Shown here: piece by piece, positions 53,763 to 64,000 of the stretch | Layout of the letters: every line of letters starts with the position of its first letter | Position numbering within the stretch: the stretch's first letter is position 1 | NCBI GenBank assembly: GCA_947652115.1 | Contig: OX393563.1 | Span: 920,016 to 984,015, forward strand | Direction of reading: 5' to 3' | DNA: 64,000 bases | From: Blastomussa wellsi | Taxonomy: Eukaryota; Cnidaria; Anthozoa; Scleractinia; Plerogyridae | Made by a program: the position numbers and the translations under genes | Notes under the pieces: generated by a model | The model's input: the letters and a program-made list of their open reading frames with translations, nothing else | Database searches by the model: none | Told to the model about the DNA's origin: nothing

Positions 53763-55739
53763 TTGTCTGGCGAAGATTCACAAGAACTTAGGCGAATAAC
53801 TTGCCAAAAGATCGAACAACTGGCTGTTCAAGTCACGAAATGCGTCCTCAATATATCTCTGAAAAAGGACCACATATGTTTATGTATAATTCAAATTAAT
53901 TCTTTGGTCTCGAGTTTCTTGTCTTTCGCCGAGTTGTTTTCACTCACGGGCTGCAGCTGTCTTAGGCTTTGCTGTTTCATTGGTTAAACGGTTATTATCT
54001 TTCTCCATCACATTGAGCGACTCCACGTTAAAAATTCATCGTAAATTTAAATTGCCTTTGAGTGCAGGTGTCATCCAGGTTACTTTTCTAGAAGGTGTGT
54101 AAAATATTTACAAGTTTGCAAGAATATATAGTTCCCACGTCTCAAGGATTCATTAGAAAAGTGGCGATAATGCCTGATCGGCCTCACCAACTTTCGAGTT
54201 GATGTTTTTTATGATTTTGTGTGGAGCAATAGTGGTGTTATAGTTAACTCTTGACAACATAATGTTTAAAATTAAGTGGCAAACGTTGTTGACGTCGAGT
54301 CTCTTCCCTTGTCCGCATGTTTACTGACCAAAATAATAATAAATATTGGTTCCTCACACACAATAAACGTGCCCATGTGGTTATGTCGTTATGTCGCTAG
54401 TAAGGAAACTGAGAACTGTATGATCATTTGGATGTGGCAGAAACAAGCAATGCCATCTACCGTCAAAATAATTAAAAGAAGACCAACTGGCGAACTGCAT
54501 CTGAAATTATTTATAAATTAAGAAGGCCAAACCGACCAAATTACTACAAGAACCGACCGCATCATTTCGCATCGCCAGTCATTCGCGGAGCAATTGCGCA
54601 AAATATATGTTAGCAAAGTTGAACTCTTTTGTTGGATAACTCGTCCCTCGATTATCTTTCGTATGATCGTGTATCTGAATATTTTCCACAAGTTCGAACT
54701 GACCGAGTGAGGTAATTCTATTTCCTTGCTAGGATTAACGGTAATACTCATTTGTCAAGGGCTCTGCACCTGCATTTAGCACTCACATCCAAAGGAAAAA
54801 ATTGTCGAGCAATTTATTGAAACTTTCCATGAATGTTCCCTTAAAGTGCATATGAAGCGAATTTTTTCTTTGCCATTTTGAGTTCCCCTATATGTATAGA
54901 AAATCACTTTAAGTAGAAAAATTACACTGAACAAAGATATGAGCGATTTTGAGGGGTATAAAATGCGGATTTTCTGAACAAAAAGTGTCCGGAGTGTGGG
55001 TCGAGTTTCTATTGTGAAATCCTTAATGTGACGTCACTTTGGTTGCAAAGGGCCGTTTTTGGTAAGCGCTGAGTATGAACCTCTCACGCGAAAACGTTCC
55101 GAATAACTAGCCGTCTCGAAACGAATAGCCGTTTATTAACCACTATAGCACAATGGGATAACGTTACGCGTAGTTTTTTCACTGTCCGCCTCAGGCTTTA
55201 TCTAAGATGCAACCAACTTGACGTCACAATCTGAGATCACGTGGTATTTTGACCGCGCAAATTGGTGGACATTTTTGTAGCAAAATGGGGTAACTTTCAA
55301 GGTTAATGTTATCTTTTCTTCATGCGTGTTAACTTTAGAACTATGCATTAAAAAAATTAGCTTCATATGCACTTTAAAAAGATAGGTCACCGTGCTCCCT
55401 GAAGGGACTACCGCTGGCCATATACCGATGGCTCGGTAGGACTGCTGACCAGTTTAAGAGTCGGTCATGTTTTTTTGGCATTCGAGCTCATTTTTCTTGG
55501 ACGGATAGTGACAAATTGTACTTATTATCGGAAGTGTATTATCAACTGTTTCATGAAGTGAACTCCTCGATTTTCTTTGTTTTAATAACAACTATGAAGC
55601 AGTTCTACAGGATAAAATACATTATAGGCACGCTGAATGACAAGAACAATCAAGCTAACCACGACAGAAGATAACATACTTACGATAATAAATATAATCT
55701 GTCAGTATCCGTCCATGCAAAACGAGTTCGAACGTTCGA

Positions 55740-56124
55740 ATGCTCTACCTCAGTTGGTAGAGCACCGGACTGCCGTGCGGGAGGTCGCGGGTTCAAACCT
55801 CGACCGGACCAACACTCAGGCTAGGGTCTTTAAAACTGCCTTTGTAACGTCATCTGCAAATGGTTAGACTTCCTAGTCTTCTCGGATAACGACGATAAAA
55901 TGTAGGTCCCGTCTCCTAATAACTCTGTGGGACGTAAAAGAACCCACACACTGTTCGCCAAGAGTAGCCCATGTTGTGGTCCGCCCGCATTTCTGGTCTG
56001 GGTAGGTTGGGGCACCTCGCATATGACCTCGAGTCCTGTCCGTGCTCGTTGCCTCTCGGCAGCTTTGCCCAGCAGAATGAAGAAAACGAAAACGAAAATT
56101 CTGCAACAACAACAGCAAAAAAAA
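55740..56124 (+). mobile_element. tRNA-derived SINE, complete copy
   Basis: Same SINE as at 46268, here with its full tail (CAACAACAACAGCAAAAAAA). The copy shows what lies beyond the gap edge: simple A-rich sequence that would hamper assembly. Confidence 0.75.
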
Positions 56125-56469
56125 GGTCACCGTGCTTGTTTACGAGTAAAACGACAATTTATCCACCTCGTGAGGTAATCTGAATAGAAAATAGCCTCCC
56201 ACGCTGACTTGGGTAAACTCGTGTTTAATATTAAGACTATTTGCTTTCTGTTTTGGGTTAGAGAATTCAGGGTTAATGCATAAAGTTACCAATCTTCTTC
56301 TCTTATCAATTGTTATTTTCTCCTAAGTAAACCGTAGAAAACAGGTGTGATTCCCAAGAGGCATGACGAATGTAAAAAAAAAAAATTTAAAATTAAACCG
56401 TTTTCAGTCCAATTAATGTAAAATAACCGGGATTCTACCAACTCAAAAGGTACGCAATGAGAGATGATT

Positions 56470-56625
56470 AGCAATACTTATAGTAATAGGACTGAGTGGA
56501 GCACGAACAATTCAGGGATTAATCGGGCGAGTAATTTCAAATCGACCGAGCGCACAGCGCGAGGCCGATTTGAAATTACAGGCACGATTTCCCCTGAATT
56601 GTACGACACGTAAGTCCTATTACCA
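56470..56625. mobile_element. Palindromic MITE with AATAGGACT ends
   Basis: TAGTAATAGGACTGAGTGG on the left and the inverted AGTCCTATTACC on the right. Inner arms AGTAATTTCAAATCG and CGATTTGAAATTAC surround a GC core, CGAGCGCACAGCGCGAG. Confidence 0.65.
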
Positions 56626-56749
56626 ATTAATAGCATCAATAACAAATTTCGAGGTTAGTAAGTCTTTTAGAATCTCTTGCGTGAACCTCTTTTATATTTT
56701 GAGAATCTCTTTTGTGCAAAAAGTAGGAAAACAGAAAGAAAGAACCCAC

Positions 56750-56924
56750 TAAGGGTGCGTTCTCTTGGGGTGATCGGATCATGATCAGATCAGATCATGG
56801 TGCATCAAAGAAACCGACAAATCCTTGCTCGGAGTGTATTCGCCGGCGCCTTTGGTGTACCATGATCCGAGAGATCTCGGAGCACTGATGGTCATCTAGA
56901 TCACCCCAAAGGAGCCCAACCTAA
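56750..56924. mobile_element. MITE with TAA target duplication (PIF/Harbinger-like)
   Basis: Element 56753-56921 (169 bp). Left end GGGTGCGTTCTCTTGGGGTG; right end inverted GGTTGGGCTCCTTTGGGGTG. TAA on both sides (56750-56752, 56922-56924). A 3-bp TWA duplication is typical of PIF/Harbinger; class assigned by inference. Confidence 0.75.
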
Positions 56925-57582
56925 GTGTACGTGACTGACGCGCGAATGACGCAGGTGTCCAATTACAGGGACACCCACGTGATCACGCGCCGATTACGCG
57001 ACAAATATGCGCGCGCAGAACCAATCAAAATCGAGAATTTTGTTATAGATACGATTAACACAGTATCTAAAGTGGTCTCGCACACAACAACGCTTTCACC
57101 ATCCTCTCCAGACAACAATTCTAACTTATAATTCGATCCGAATGAAAGCCCCGCATTAAAATCAACTTCGGTTAACGCTAACTTGTAGCGAAATATACAT
57201 GAACACAATAAGGGAACACAATGACAAGGAGGTGGGAAAGGGTTTTTTTTCGGAAAGGACACATTGTCACCTTGAATTTCAAAGTTTGCATTGAGCCTTA
57301 TGTCAAGGCTTAAACGACATGTTAAAGATCTGCCCCGAAAAGCTGTAAATACATTTTTTCTTCGTATGGGACTGACCTGAGAAATTGCAAGCGTCGACGG
57401 GATAAAAGCAGCAAAACGAACAGTAAACGTAGTTTAAAGCACATTTTTATTGACTTTTTATCCATTTACATGATTACGTTACATGTTGTCTATTTTTTTA
57501 TTTTTACAGTTGTCTCTGTATTTGCCGAACTTAGCTATACACCTTCCGTTTATATTTCTAAATTTGATTCTCGCATGATAAT

Positions 57583-58340
57583 TTATTGTAGTTCTTGGTC
57601 GTTCAGAAACAGTTGGTTTGTATTTCTTATTTGGCAAATGTCCCTCACAGCCATGCAAATGTCCCGTTTGATACGTTCTTGATAGCCGCTTTCCTAAAGA
57701 ACAAAGAGTGGGCATTTATAACTGCAGTAAAGCATTTACTATAGCGTTTCATGTTATTTATCTTCATCGTGTTTTTAGGGCGGTCTACCTAGAAGGGCCT
57801 CTGGCCTGTCGTAAACAACTTCACTGTACACGATTATATCTTTTTCAGTTGTTGTACAGAGGAAGCTGATTAAATAAAATAAAATAACCTAGAGAACGGC
57901 TTTTTAAGCATATGAACACCGCCAGGCATAACTAGATGCCGTAGCATAGGGCGATGAAGCAGCTCTCGTAAGATCGCACATGAATGGCTCGATACCCTGC
58001 GTGAAAACAATAAAACAAGCAACAGGAACAATGCTCAGCCCCTAAAACAATAGCAACTGCTACCAGTAGAATTACAAGCTACGAGAGCTGCTACACTACC
58101 GAAAGAATGAATGTTCACCGAATTTGTGGAGCTATTTTCTTAAAATAAAACTCCACAGGAATATAAATGGTTTGAGGTTGTTATATCAGACTAAAAACGA
58201 AACTTTAAAATGTTCTCTGCTACCTTCTTGGGCTCCCCTTTATGTATAGGATGACGGGGACCAGTAATCGCTTCACTTTCACAGATTATTGAAGCTGAGG
58301 CTAAAATCCAGATGAGGAAGAAAACAGTTCGAAGATCCAT
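57583..58340 (-). CDS. Small secreted peptide, copy A (75 aa, two exons)
   Basis: Exon 1 58224-58340 (39 codons) starts with a signal peptide (MDLRTVFFLIWILASASIIC, then ESEA). Exon 2 57583-57693 is 111 nt and encodes ESGYQERIKRDICMAVRDIC and a tail ending LNDQELQ-stop. The donor AAG/GTAGCA, the acceptor TTTAG/GAAAGC and phase 0 on both sides fit. The mature part has two cysteines in a CX6C pattern and many charged residues. The intron is 530 bp, enlarged by a MITE (57957-58094). Three relatives follow at 59476, 60386 and 62271. I do not recognise the family. A secreted signalling or defence peptide is possible but not shown. Confidence 0.65.
57957..58094. mobile_element. MITE, second copy of the family at 4738
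   Basis: GAAGCAGCTCTCGTAAGATC at the left, ACGAGAGCTGCTAC at the right; internal ATGAATGGCTCGATACCCTG and TAGCAACTGCTACCAGTAGA are the reverse complement of motifs at 4760-4860. It sits in the intron of peptide gene A. Confidence 0.65.
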
Positions 58341-58961
58341 GACGACTTTGTCGGAATATAGAGCAAAGCAGCACCATGAAATGGCAACTGCTGCTAATTA
58401 ATTCTGTTTTATACTTTTCAAACGGAGCTTGGCAGTATGGAGAATTTAGGGTTTATACTAACGTGCCAATTTTCTTTTTGCGATAAATTATTAGTTTCCC
58501 TGAGTAATCCACACAAAACATGTGCGGCTACCATCAAGACGAGGCCATAAAGATATATAAATATCTAGCAATTAAATATCTCATAATTGGGTCTCTACCA
58601 ACTCAACTAGCATGCAAATGGCGCTAATGCAAATGGCACTTTAGAAAAGATAGCAGGGAACAAGCCAATTATTTGAATTGCTAAAAGCGATATAATGTGA
58701 TGACTGACTTTCCCTTTTTTTAGCCCAAATTTCTTGTAGGCGTTGGCGCAGTATACTCTCACCACTGGCTAATGTGGCCCAAGTTCCCGGCGGAAGGCCG
58801 TGACTGATGTCTAACTTCGACGGGTTCTTTCAGGGTGCTTGAGTTTACCATCCCCACTCCTCCCCTACTGGCAACTGAACTCTCTAATTCGATCTGAATA
58901 GAAGACCCGCATGAAAACCAAATACATATATACAATACTTGGAACACAATACGGGAAGGAC

Positions 58962-59197
58962 GCAGTGGCATAATGGTTAGGCTGGACTCCGGCTCGGACG
59001 GTTCAGGTTCGAGCCCTGGCCGGGACGCTGCGTTGTGTTCTTGGGCAAGACATTTTACTTTCACAGTGCTTCTCTTCACCCAGAGGTATAATTGGGCACC
59101 GGCGAATTTACTTCTGGGGGAAAACCCTCCCATGGATTAGCATCTCATCCAGGGGGAGTAGAAATACTCTCTGTCGCTTCATGCTACAGAAACCGGG
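58962..59197 (+). mobile_element. Complete tRNA-derived SINE with 13-bp target duplication
   Basis: Flanked by ATACGGGAAGGAC at 58949-58961 and 59198-59210, a perfect 13-bp direct repeat. The head has an A box (GGCATAATGGTTAGG) and B box (GGTTCGAGCCCTGG). The body includes TTCTTGGGCAAGACA, a motif shared by many animal SINEs, and it ends in ATGCTACAGAAACCGGG. There is no poly(A), so this is a LINE-tail-type SINE. The intact boundaries suggest recent insertion. Confidence 0.85.
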
Positions 59198-59475
59198 ATA
59201 CGGGAAGGACACATTGCCACCTTAAAATTTTACTGTCTAATCTCCGCCGAATAAAGCAAGGAATTTATGCTTTTCTTTGTATAGCATTAAAATCTCATAA
59301 GCACTTAAAATAAAGGACATCATGCACTTTTTATTGCAATTTTATTTGTCCTTAGAATTTACTTTTGTGTTACATGCATGTTAATTTTACTGATCTGCGG
59401 ATTTACCGAACGTAGCTACTACATGTCACAAACTTTAGTCATTTGTAGGGCTGGTCTGATCTCGTAGGATATTTT

Positions 59476-59570
59476 ATGGGCGTTTATCGTCATACAGAAA
59501 CCGTTTTTCATTTTCGTTTGTATCCTCTTTGGCCAACGTCTCTCATGGTATGTTCTTGATCAAACGACTC
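59476..59570 (-). pseudogene. Small secreted peptide, copy B: lone exon-2 remnant
   Basis: The splice acceptor (CTTTTTCAG) and the first codons ESFDQEHTMRD are kept. A 16-bp internal deletion then removes the CX6C segment and shifts the frame to an early TGA (VGQRGYKRK-stop). No exon 1 was found upstream between 59571 and 60385. Confidence 0.7.
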
Positions 59571-59639
59571 CTGAAAAAGAAAACATGCACTGACGCTGTA
59601 CTGAGCATGAAATTGAAGTGAAAATTTTCATATCGTAGC

Positions 59640-60380
59640 CATGATTAGTTTTTCATAACTCTGTAATACATACCGCTAGTCTGATAAACAAACAAAATAA
59701 CAGGGTGACTTGTAACCGAATAAAGGCTCCTGATTATACTAATCCATTTGAAAGTTGAAAACTTTAGAAAGTGACAAATATGAACGCACGGTGTGATTTT
59801 CTGAAAATGAAAGTTTAACTCTACAGCAACAGAAAAATGCCTCCCATGCACAAAACGAAGCAATAAAAAAGTGTTTTACTCACAGGTAATATCTAATTGG
59901 GATTCTACAACTTAAATGGCGCCTAACGGGACTGATCACTGCATAAAGGTTTCGCAAGCAGACAATTATGGATTCAACAGAAGATCACCGTACTAATAGC
60001 TGATACGCATTAACCGAAAATAAGAGATGCCTCAAAATTGTTCGCATGGGAGCTGACAGTCAATAAGTTAACGAAGGCATAACTCGCTGCTATCGATAGC
60101 AAAACGGCAGGGCGAACGTTTTAGAAATGTTTAATTCGTATTATATCCCCCTGACCAATACTATGTCCTGCCCCATATAGCGCTGCCCATACGAGCGCTA
60201 ACAGAATATACGCGAAAAAAAAACTGTTCGTCCACTCATTTATTTCTTTTTATATTTATATTTTATTTTTATCCACTTATTTATTGATTTATTTCTCCGT
60301 GAATTCATTACAGGTTTCAGATTAAAAGAAGTTTGCCACGTTCATAATTCTAAACTTATTAAAACAACTCGCATTCTTGT
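59640..60380. other. Spacer in the peptide cluster, no gene seen
   Basis: AT-rich sequence. I looked for the missing exon 1 of copy B here (signal-peptide motif FLIWIL) and did not find it. Confidence 0.4.
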
Positions 60381-60385
60381 ATGCC

Positions 60386-60740
60386 TTATTGGCGTTCGTC
60401 GTCATTCAGAAACCATTGGTTTGTATTTCCTCTTTGGCAAACTTCCCTCATAACCACGCACATGTCTCGCATGGTACGTCCTTGATCAAACGATTCCTGA
60501 AACAGACATTCAACAGTAAGTTTCAGTGAAACATTTATGGGCAGGACAAAACAACATCTCTCTCTTCCAGCATAAAATCTACAATATCATTACCTTCAAC
60601 ACTCCTCTGGCCGCCTTCAAACGTGATACCTTTGATCGTCTTCTTGCAGATAATCCAGGGGTTATTGTAGCTTCATTTTCACAGATAATACAAACTGAAA
60701 CTAAAATCCAGATGAGGAAAATAACAGCTCGAGTGTCCAA
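60386..60740 (-). pseudogene. Small secreted peptide, copy C: start codon lost
   Basis: Exon 1 60594-60740 (147 nt) and exon 2 60386-60496 (111 nt) align without indels to copy D. Splice sites are intact, and exon 2 reads ESFDQGRTMRDMCVVMREVC with a tail ending LNDDERQ-stop. The codon corresponding to the start is TTG (60738-60740) instead of ATG, and no in-frame ATG lies close upstream. It is either a very young pseudogene or uses another start. The intron is 97 bp. Confidence 0.65.
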
Positions 60741-61639
60741 GACCACTTTGTCTGAAGTAGAACAAAACAACAAAAAGCAGCGACTGCTGCCAAAGCTCTT
60801 AATTCTGTTTAATACTTTTTAGTTTAGCGGAGGTTATATTATAGAGATTATATGACTACTCCAAAACTTTATCAATCGTTGTAAGTTATATGTAACTATT
60901 GTAAGTAATGTAGTATTGTTAGCGTAACATTAGTGTTTTACGTAATGCTAGTATTGTAAACTTGTCTACTTGGCAATAATAACAATAAAAAAACTTTATC
61001 AATCGTCTTTTGTGATCAATTCTTATTTTCTCTTGAGTTATCCGTACGAAACAGGTGCGACTCTCCCACCAATAACGTTCAAATGTTTTTTGTAATGAAG
61101 TGTTATGTTTAGCGTATAATTTAGATTCTACCAACTTATAACTATAACGTTTTCGCACACAGACATAATTACGGTAATCTCAATAGAAACTTGGCTACTA
61201 GAAGATGCGCATGATTAAGAGAAATGGTTTTATTCTGGTCGATAATTGTTAGTGGGAGATCAAAATTTTGTCCAATGCTATTATAGTGATATTAATTTTC
61301 ATTTTTTAATACCAACAAAGTTGTTTTCGTGGGAGAACTTAGGTAGGTTAATAGGGGGATAAATTGCTTTATTATTAGACAACTGCACACAAACGACGAA
61401 ATGTTTTTAAAAAGCCTTATTATATCCTCCATTCAGCTGGTAAACTTTAGCTGATGAGAGGCAAGGAAATGAAAGGCAAAACAGCACACGTGTCAGTTGG
61501 CCGGCCTATCGTTATTGCACAACAGACGGCTGGCGAATTTGTGTTCACTAGACTGGATGCTGTGGGCATAATAAGACCTACTAAAAATATATATGAATTT
61601 GCTTAGTATTCTGCCTAAGATAGTGGATAAAAAATAATA

Positions 61640-61760
61640 AAAACTGTAATTTCAGAGTTGAACAAAGTTCTTTGCTGTGATTGGTCGAGGAGTTCAAAGT
61701 ATGCCGCCAATTTCAAAATGGTTTCTTTATGCTTGATAAAAGGAGGAAGAGCGGGGAAGT
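61640..61760. repeat. Direct repeat pair member 1
   Basis: TTTCAGAGTTGAACAAAGTT, GAGTTCAAAGTATGCC, TTTATGCTTGATAAAAGG and AGTATTATTCCCA recur in the same order at 63290-63415. Part also recurs near 62848-62885 (TGGGATTGGTCGAGATGTTC). These are tandem copies of a dispersed element around peptide copy D. Confidence 0.6.
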
Positions 61761-61899
61761 ATTATTCCCAGTACACTTTGCAATACAACATTACGAGGCT
61801 GGGTGGCGAATGAATTAGATACATCAAATGAGGACGATCATTAATAGCAAGTAACAAATAAATCCTCGTAGCAGTGGAAGAGACAGCGTCGCTAAGCGA

Positions 61900-62190
61900 T
61901 TTAAGGCGCTGGTGGTGTAATGCGGAGGTCCCAGATTCAACCCTTTCCAGCCAACCAATAGCGGAAGTTGTTTCTCGGTAGCCCCGAGCTAAAAAACGCG
62001 GCCACGCTTTATAAATAATCAATTGGTCGGTTTCCTGCAAACTGGGATGGATCCTACAACGGCGAGCGTATGCGACAGAGTTGATGACCGACGGGGACTG
62101 AGGATGGTCGCGCTCGTGAAGATGCGAAAAGGGAGTTTTAGCAACTAGGACGCAACGGCAACGAGAACGCCACAAAACAATACGTTTTAT
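61900..62190. repeat. Dispersed repeat with 'CCAATAGCGGAAGTTGTTTC' motif
   Basis: CCAGATTCAACCCTTTCCAG, CAACCAATAGCGGAAGTTGT and GTAGCCCCGAGCT recur at 62905-62975. The tRNA B-box-like TTCAACCC suggests a SINE origin. The long minus-strand ORF over this region is repeat sequence, not a supported gene. Confidence 0.45.
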
Positions 62191-62270
62191 GAGCCGTCAT
62201 GAAGTTTGCCACGTTCATAATTCTAAACTTATTTCGTTTAATTATAAAGCAACTCGCATTCTTGTATGCC

Positions 62271-62623
62271 TTATTGGGGTTCGTCGTCATTCAGAAACCG
62301 TTGGTTTGTGTTTCCTCTTCGGCAAACGTCCCTCATAGCCACGCACATGTCTCGCATGGTACGTCCTTGATCAAACGATTCCTGAAACAGACATTCAACA
62401 GTAAGTTTCAGCGAAACATTTATGGGCAGGACAAAACAACATCTCTCTCTTCTGGCATAGAATCTACAATCATTACCTTCAACACTCCTCTGGCCGCCTT
62501 CAAATGTGATACCTTTGATCGTCTTCTTGCAGATAATCCAGGGGTTATTATAGCTTCATTTTCACAGATAATACAAACTGAAACTAAAATCCAGATGAGG
62601 AAAATAACAGCTCGAGTGTCCAT
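62271..62623 (-). CDS. Small secreted peptide, copy D (85 aa, two exons)
   Basis: Exon 1 62477-62623 (49 codons) gives MDTRAVIFLIWILVSVCIIC, a signal peptide, followed by a basic segment (LSARRRSKVSHLKAARG) with an ARRRSK site that could be a proprotein-convertase cleavage site (inference). Exon 2 62271-62381 (111 nt) gives ESFDQGRTMRDMCVAMRDVC and a tail ending LNDDEPQ-stop. Donor AAG/GTAATG, acceptor TTTCAG/GAATCG and a 95-bp intron are seen. Phase 0 and the exon-2 length are identical to copy A. The CX6C motif and the RNTNQ/GNTNQ-FLND tail are conserved across copies. Confidence 0.7.
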
Positions 62624-63289
62624 GACCACTTTGTCTGAAGTAGAACAAAACAACAAAAAACAGCGACTGCTGCCAAAGCTGTTAATTCTGTTTAATACTT
62701 TTTAGTTTAGCGGAGGTTATAGTATAGAGATTATATGACTACTTCAGAACTTTATCAATCGTCTATTATTTTCTCTTGAGTTATCCGTACAACTGAAACA
62801 GGTGCGACTCCCACCAAACGTTCAAACGTTTTTGTAATGTTCAATAGAACTGTTCTTTGTTGGGATTGGTCGAGATGTTCAAAGAATTTAACAATATTAA
62901 CGTCCCAGGTTCAAGCCTTCCCATGCAACCGACCAATAGCGGTAATTGTTTCTCTGTAGCCCCGAGCTCAAAATAAATAATAAATTGCTCGGCCTCCTGC
63001 CAGCTGAGACTTTTAACCATATTAAGTTCATCTAAATATTTGTTTCCGTTTCTACAGTGGCATGTCAGAAAATTAGCAAATTAAATGTCTCACTTAAAAT
63101 TAAGCTGTCATATATGAGGGTCCACAATAGGGTTCTCAAATCCCGACATCCCACCTATTTTTTTTTTCTTGTCAATCCCGCTATCCCGCCCTTGATTGCG
63201 TCCGAATCCCGATCACGCCAAATTTTTGTAACGGGCTTCTTTGTGTTCTACTCATCGCCACTTCTGGCATTAAAAATAATAAAAACTGC

Positions 63290-63415
63290 AATTTCAGAGT
63301 TGAATTAAGTTCTTTGCTGCGATTGTTCGAGAAGTTCAAAGCATTGTGCCAATTTCACAGTGTTTTATTTATGCTTGATAAAAGGGGACGGAGTAGCGGA
63401 GTATTATTCCCAATC
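63290..63415. repeat. Direct repeat pair member 2
   Basis: Matches 61640-61760 with scattered substitutions and ends in AGTATTATTCCCAATC. Confidence 0.6.
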
Positions 63416-63475
63416 AGGAGCCCAGTGAAAGTTTGACAAAAATGATATGTTGAAATTTATTCCGGGGGAATGACC

Positions 63476-63563
63476 TTATATCAAATTCCGCACGAATTTG
63501 TCGCTGGCTTGGGTGAATAATTTTCTTAAACAGAAAACCAAAAATCGTGCGGAATTTGATATT
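63476..63563. repeat. Short inverted repeat
   Basis: TATCAAATTCCGCACGAATT and the inverse AATCGTGCGGAATTTGATA form near-perfect 20-bp arms about 45 bp apart, a small MITE or hairpin. Confidence 0.6.
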
Positions 63564-63594
63564 TACACCTCTCGTCCAACAGGGAGAGAGGTAG

Positions 63595-63800
63595 CGAGAG
63601 ACGAACGAACGAACGGGCCAGCGGGCGAGCATCAAAGGAGAGAGAACGAAACAAAAAACAGACTGTGCGACTAACAACGAGCAAATCCACAAACCAGCTT
63701 ACGGATAGACGGAGGATGATATTAGCGATCGAGCGGCGGACGAAGCGAACGCCGACCGATCGATCGAATGATACGAACGAACGAACGAATGAGCGACCAA
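63595..63800. repeat. Degenerate (GAAC)n-type tetranucleotide repeat
   Basis: Runs of CGAACGAACGAACG near 63604 and ACGAACGAACGAATGAGCG near 63774, with GATCGATCGA between. The short open frame here translates this repeat and is not a gene. Confidence 0.6.
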
Positions 63801-64000
63801 AGGTACGAAACTTGGAAATATGGCAGTTATTGGTTCAATATCAGTGGCAAAGAAACTCACAGCAATATTTTTCACTGTTCAAACGTATTTTATTCTCCTT
63901 AATAACAAAAACATATAACACACCTTTCAAAGACTGATCATGGCTACAAGTAAACACCGGTCACACACTTTGCTTGTGCAGGTTTATGCTTTTGAGGTAT

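Larger units (their letters stand above)
46827..56098. repeat. 9272-bp duplicated block, copy right of the gap
   Basis: It begins exactly at the end of the N run and repeats 37355-46626, then continues into unique DNA at 56099. Unique left flank plus one copy plus unique right flank gives a coherent single locus. Confidence 0.95.

Noticed and set aside
61762..62175. 137-aa minus-strand ORF
   Set aside because: The region is a dispersed repeat that recurs in part at 62905, with a B-box-like motif; no splice or domain support.

Overview
This window is nuclear DNA from an intron-rich animal, most likely a stony coral or a close hexacorallian. The reasons are spliced genes with GT/AG boundaries, small introns packed with short palindromic transposons, several tRNA-derived SINE families, ORFs with signal peptides and no bacterial-style operons. 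The species call rests on the style of the repeats and proteins and was not tested by a search.

Layout. (1) 176-9232, plus strand: the 3' part of a multi-exon gene, at least 11 exons, for a helical, ARM-like protein, tentatively related to meiosis inhibitor MEI1. Its introns hold many MITEs and tRNA-like SINEs. (2) 9.2-14 kb: LINE reverse-transcriptase debris, a decayed PAN/EGF-like fragment and MITEs. (3) 14095-16191, minus: an intact 698-aa secreted protein of a family I do not recognise. It is followed by a 5.08 kb segment present twice in tandem (19515-24597 and 24613-29690); each copy holds the same broken paralogue plus a small paralogue fragment. (4) 32556-38420, minus: a complete 8-exon ATG5 gene (autophagy E3-like conjugate subunit; 269 aa when the exons are joined). 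It sits head-to-head with TFB2M (mitochondrial transcription factor B2, 38479-39567, plus), with only 58 bp between the two start codons. (5) 41226-44290, minus: a 4-exon gene for a 248-aa coiled-coil protein with a C-terminal membrane anchor. (6) 46627-46826: a 200-N gap. The 9272 bp before the gap (37355-46626) and the 9272 bp after it (46827-56098) look identical. This is almost certainly one locus shown twice because two overlapping contig ends were scaffolded instead of merged, so TFB2M, the tail-anchored gene and ATG5 exon 1 each appear twice. (7) 56.1-64 kb: a tandem cluster of a small secreted peptide gene family, two exons with the second always 111 nt. One copy is apparently intact at 57583-58340, one exon-2 remnant lies at 59476-59570, one copy at 60386-60740 has lost its ATG, and one is intact at 62271-62623. 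The cluster is interspersed with MITEs and a SINE that has a clear 13-bp target duplication.

The most interesting items are the undescribed small secreted peptide cluster, the unrecognised 698-aa secreted family with paired HxH motifs, the very compact ATG5/TFB2M divergent promoter with TISU/YY1-like start contexts, a set of TTAA-flanked palindromic MITEs (one ending 26 bp from an ATG5 splice acceptor), and the two classes of near-identical duplication.
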